The translations under genes and the position numbers were made by a program. Positions 21,894-22,818 of a DNA stretch of 22,818 nt are shown in pieces. The stretch is taken from positions 1 through 22,818 of the forward strand of contig JAEYUK010000191.1 of NCBI GenBank assembly GCA_023432655.1, given 5' to 3'. Within the stretch, counting starts at the first letter, position 1. Each line of letters begins with the position of its first letter. The DNA comes from Pseudomonadota bacterium (lineage in GTDB: Bacteria; Bdellovibrionota; Bacteriovoracia; Bacteriovoracales; Bacteriovoracaceae). A model generated the notes under the pieces. The model had not been told where the DNA came from, did no database searches, and was given only the letters and a program-made list of their open reading frames with translations.

Positions 21894-22421
21894 CTATTTT
21901 TTCTTGCCTGGGGCAACCATCGCAATGACTCGGTTCCCCATCATTTTGGCCGGAGATTCGATAACTGCACCTTTTTCAAGTACTTGCTTCACTATCTCAT
22001 CAAATTTGGCCAAACCGATTTCCTTGTGGGCCATTTCTCGACCACGGAACTGCATTAAAAGTTTTACTTTATCACCGTGTTCAAGAAACTTTTCGATGTG
22101 GCTGAGCTTAACAGACATATCGTGCTTCTCAATATTCGGTCGGAATTTAATCTCTTTAACTTCGATGACGACTTGCTTTTTCTTAGCTTCGGCCAATTTC
22201 TTCTGGATCTGGTACTTATACTTACCATAGTCCATCATTTTAACTACTGGAGGAACAGCGTTAGGTGAAATTTCGATCAGGTCCAAACCTTCAGAGTCGG
22301 CCATGAGGCGTGCTTGGGCCAGAGTTACCACTCCATAGGCCTTGCCATCGTCTCCTAGAAGACGGATCTCGTGTGCACGAATTCTCTCATTTACACGTGG
22401 TTCTTGAACTTTCTCGCTTAT
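21894..22421 (-). CDS. infC: Translation initiation factor IF-3, starting at ATA
   Basis: IF-3 binds the 30S subunit and checks start codons. With the ATA at 22421 as start the protein has 175 aa, the usual length. The N-terminal part contains PRVNERIRAHEIRLLGDDGK and ISPNAVPPVVKMMDYGKYKY; the C-terminal domain contains VKEIKFRPNIEKHDMSVKLS and FRGREMAHKEIGL. Starting at the first ordinary codon (GTG at 22331) would remove 30 conserved residues, including N-x-x-I-R-A-x-E-[IV]-R-L. In frame, between the upstream TAA and that GTG, there is no ATG, GTG or TTG. A strong GGAGGTG (22432-22426) sits 5 nt (after GGAGGT) before the ATA. In E. coli infC also begins at a rare codon (AUU) and IF-3 represses its own synthesis through it; the same is likely here. 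First gene of the infC-rpmI-rplT group. Confidence 0.95.
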   Translation of the reverse strand: MSEKVQEPRVNERIRAHEIRLLGDDGKAYGVVTLAQARLMADSEGLDLIEISPNAVPPVVKMMDYGKYKYQIQKKLAEAKKKQVVIEVKEIKFRPNIEKHDMSVKLSHIEKFLEHGDKVKLLMQFRGREMAHKEIGLAKFDEIVKQVLEKGAVIESPAKMMGNRVIAMVAPGKKK

Positions 22422-22425
22422 AACC

Positions 22426-22432
22426 CACCTCC
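22426..22432 (-). promoter_or_regulatory. Strong ribosome binding site that fixes the ATA start of infC
   Basis: GGAGGTG on the minus strand lies directly before the ATA codon at 22421, with a 5-nt gap after GGAGGT. No other start in this frame is near it. An ATG overlapping the site (22434-22432) is in another frame and reaches a stop after a few codons. Confidence 0.8.
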
Positions 22433-22467
22433 ATACTTAAATTGGGGTCTAAAAATTAAATAACCAA

Positions 22468-22496
22468 AAGTTACAACGCTTGGAATAACCTGACAA
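22468..22496 (-). promoter_or_regulatory. Candidate promoter for infC-rpmI-rplT
   Basis: On the minus strand TTGTCA (22496-22491, 5 of 6 to consensus) and TAACTT (22473-22468, 3 of 6) are 17 nt apart. It lies between the upstream gene's stop and the infC ribosome binding site, where a promoter is expected. Confidence 0.4.
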
Positions 22497-22500
22497 GCTG

Positions 22501-22818
22501 TCATTCATGGAACAAAGACTCTACCACAATATTTAGTTCCGGTCCAAGGAGCCTGCGGCGAATGCAGAGGATGAAATCCTGGGCCCATTTTCCCTGATCC
22601 CCAGCTTCCCTCAAAGCTTCTTGTGACTTTTCCAGAAGCTCCGGTAGAGTTTCGCCCTCAAGAAGGGTTTGCCAGACAGGTGCTGCTGACCAATCAAGGA
22701 GTACCAAAGGTGACTCAACTTCTTTTAATGGCCCAATCACCGATCGCGCTACCAGACATTGCCCCCTGCCCTCTAAAATGTCGCTAGGGCCATTGGAGAA
22801 CAAGAGGAAGGTCGCTTC
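22501..22818 (-). CDS. C-terminal part of an unrecognised protein, cut by the window edge
   Basis: The frame is open from the window edge to a TGA at 22503-22501, about 105 residues. It has no start in the visible part: the TTG at 22803 is an internal Leu codon, since the frame continues upstream as EATFLLFSNGPSDI. Composition is soluble, with LLDWSAAPVWQTLLEG and a helical, Glu/Lys/Leu-rich stretch (about LPELLEKSQEALREAGD), ending LLGPELNIVVESLFHE. I do not recognise the family. It runs in the same direction as infC, with an 80-nt gap that holds the candidate infC promoter. Confidence 0.7.
   Translation of the reverse strand, partial: EATFLLFSNGPSDILEGRGQCLVARSVIGPLKEVESPLVLLDWSAAPVWQTLLEGETLPELLEKSQEALREAGDQGKWAQDFILCIRRRLLGPELNIVVESLFHE

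Noticed and set aside
21894..22331. infC starting at the GTG at 22331
   Set aside because: It would remove 30 conserved residues of the IF-3 N-terminal domain, and no ribosome binding site precedes it; the ATA at 22421 has one.
22501..22803. A complete 100-aa gene starting at TTG 22803
   Set aside because: The frame stays open to the window edge with plausible protein sequence before that codon, so this is the end of a larger gene.

Overview
The window is a moderately AT-rich, gene-dense bacterial chromosome segment. Its centre is a complete inner-membrane, pseudopilus and secretin set for a type II secretion system (T2SS), in the order gspC-D-E-F-G-H-I-J-K-L-M-N (about 5363-19321). A polyprenyl synthetase gene of the IspA type follows directly. 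The presence of GspN after GspM, a PilM-like GspL, FG-GAP/ASPIC lipoproteins and the overall codon use point to a Gram-negative bacterium of the Bdellovibrionota (Bacteriovorax/Peredibacter/Bdellovibrio-like) or a nearby former deltaproteobacterial lineage. This placement is inferred from gene content and style, not from a search.

Layout. 1-51 (minus) is the start of a gene leaving the window, perhaps an M61-type peptidase. 134-1344 (plus) is a two-gene unit: a degenerate A-type Fe-S carrier and a LysR-type regulator, overlapping by 4 nt. 1345-1573 is a structured intergenic region flanked by 22-bp direct repeats that cover the 3' ends of both neighbouring genes. 1574-5159 (minus) is an acyl-CoA dehydrogenase followed by an overlapping FG-GAP/ASPIC lipoprotein. 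5160-5362 is a divergent promoter region. 5363-20222 (plus) is the T2SS-ispA operon, in which gaps never exceed 41 nt and the pseudopilin genes overlap one another. 20206-22421 (minus) is the translation/nucleoid cluster infC-rpmI-rplT, a strong terminator, ihfA and a MerR-type regulator. 22501-22818 (minus) is the C-terminal part of an unrecognised gene.

How it works together. GspE (ATPase), GspF, GspL and GspM form the inner-membrane platform. GspC links it to the GspD secretin. GspG is the major pseudopilin and GspH/I/J/K are the tip. GspN is an AsmA-like accessory protein. No prepilin peptidase (gspO) or pilotin (gspS) lies in the window, so these must be encoded elsewhere. The infC-rpmI-rplT cluster is the usual one, but pheS and pheT, which often sit between rplT and ihfA, are absent.

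The points most worth a second look are: infC, whose only sensible start codon is ATA; a pair of hairpins, one terminator-like, between infC and rpmI; the 233-bp repeat-bounded unit at 1330-1584; a GspC with a long repetitive cytoplasmic region; a GspL that keeps PilM-like actin-fold motifs; a divergent IspA-like protein at the end of the T2SS operon; and an IHF-alpha with a long acidic tail. I found no transposase, CRISPR array, tRNA or rRNA, and no clear new defence or mobile system.
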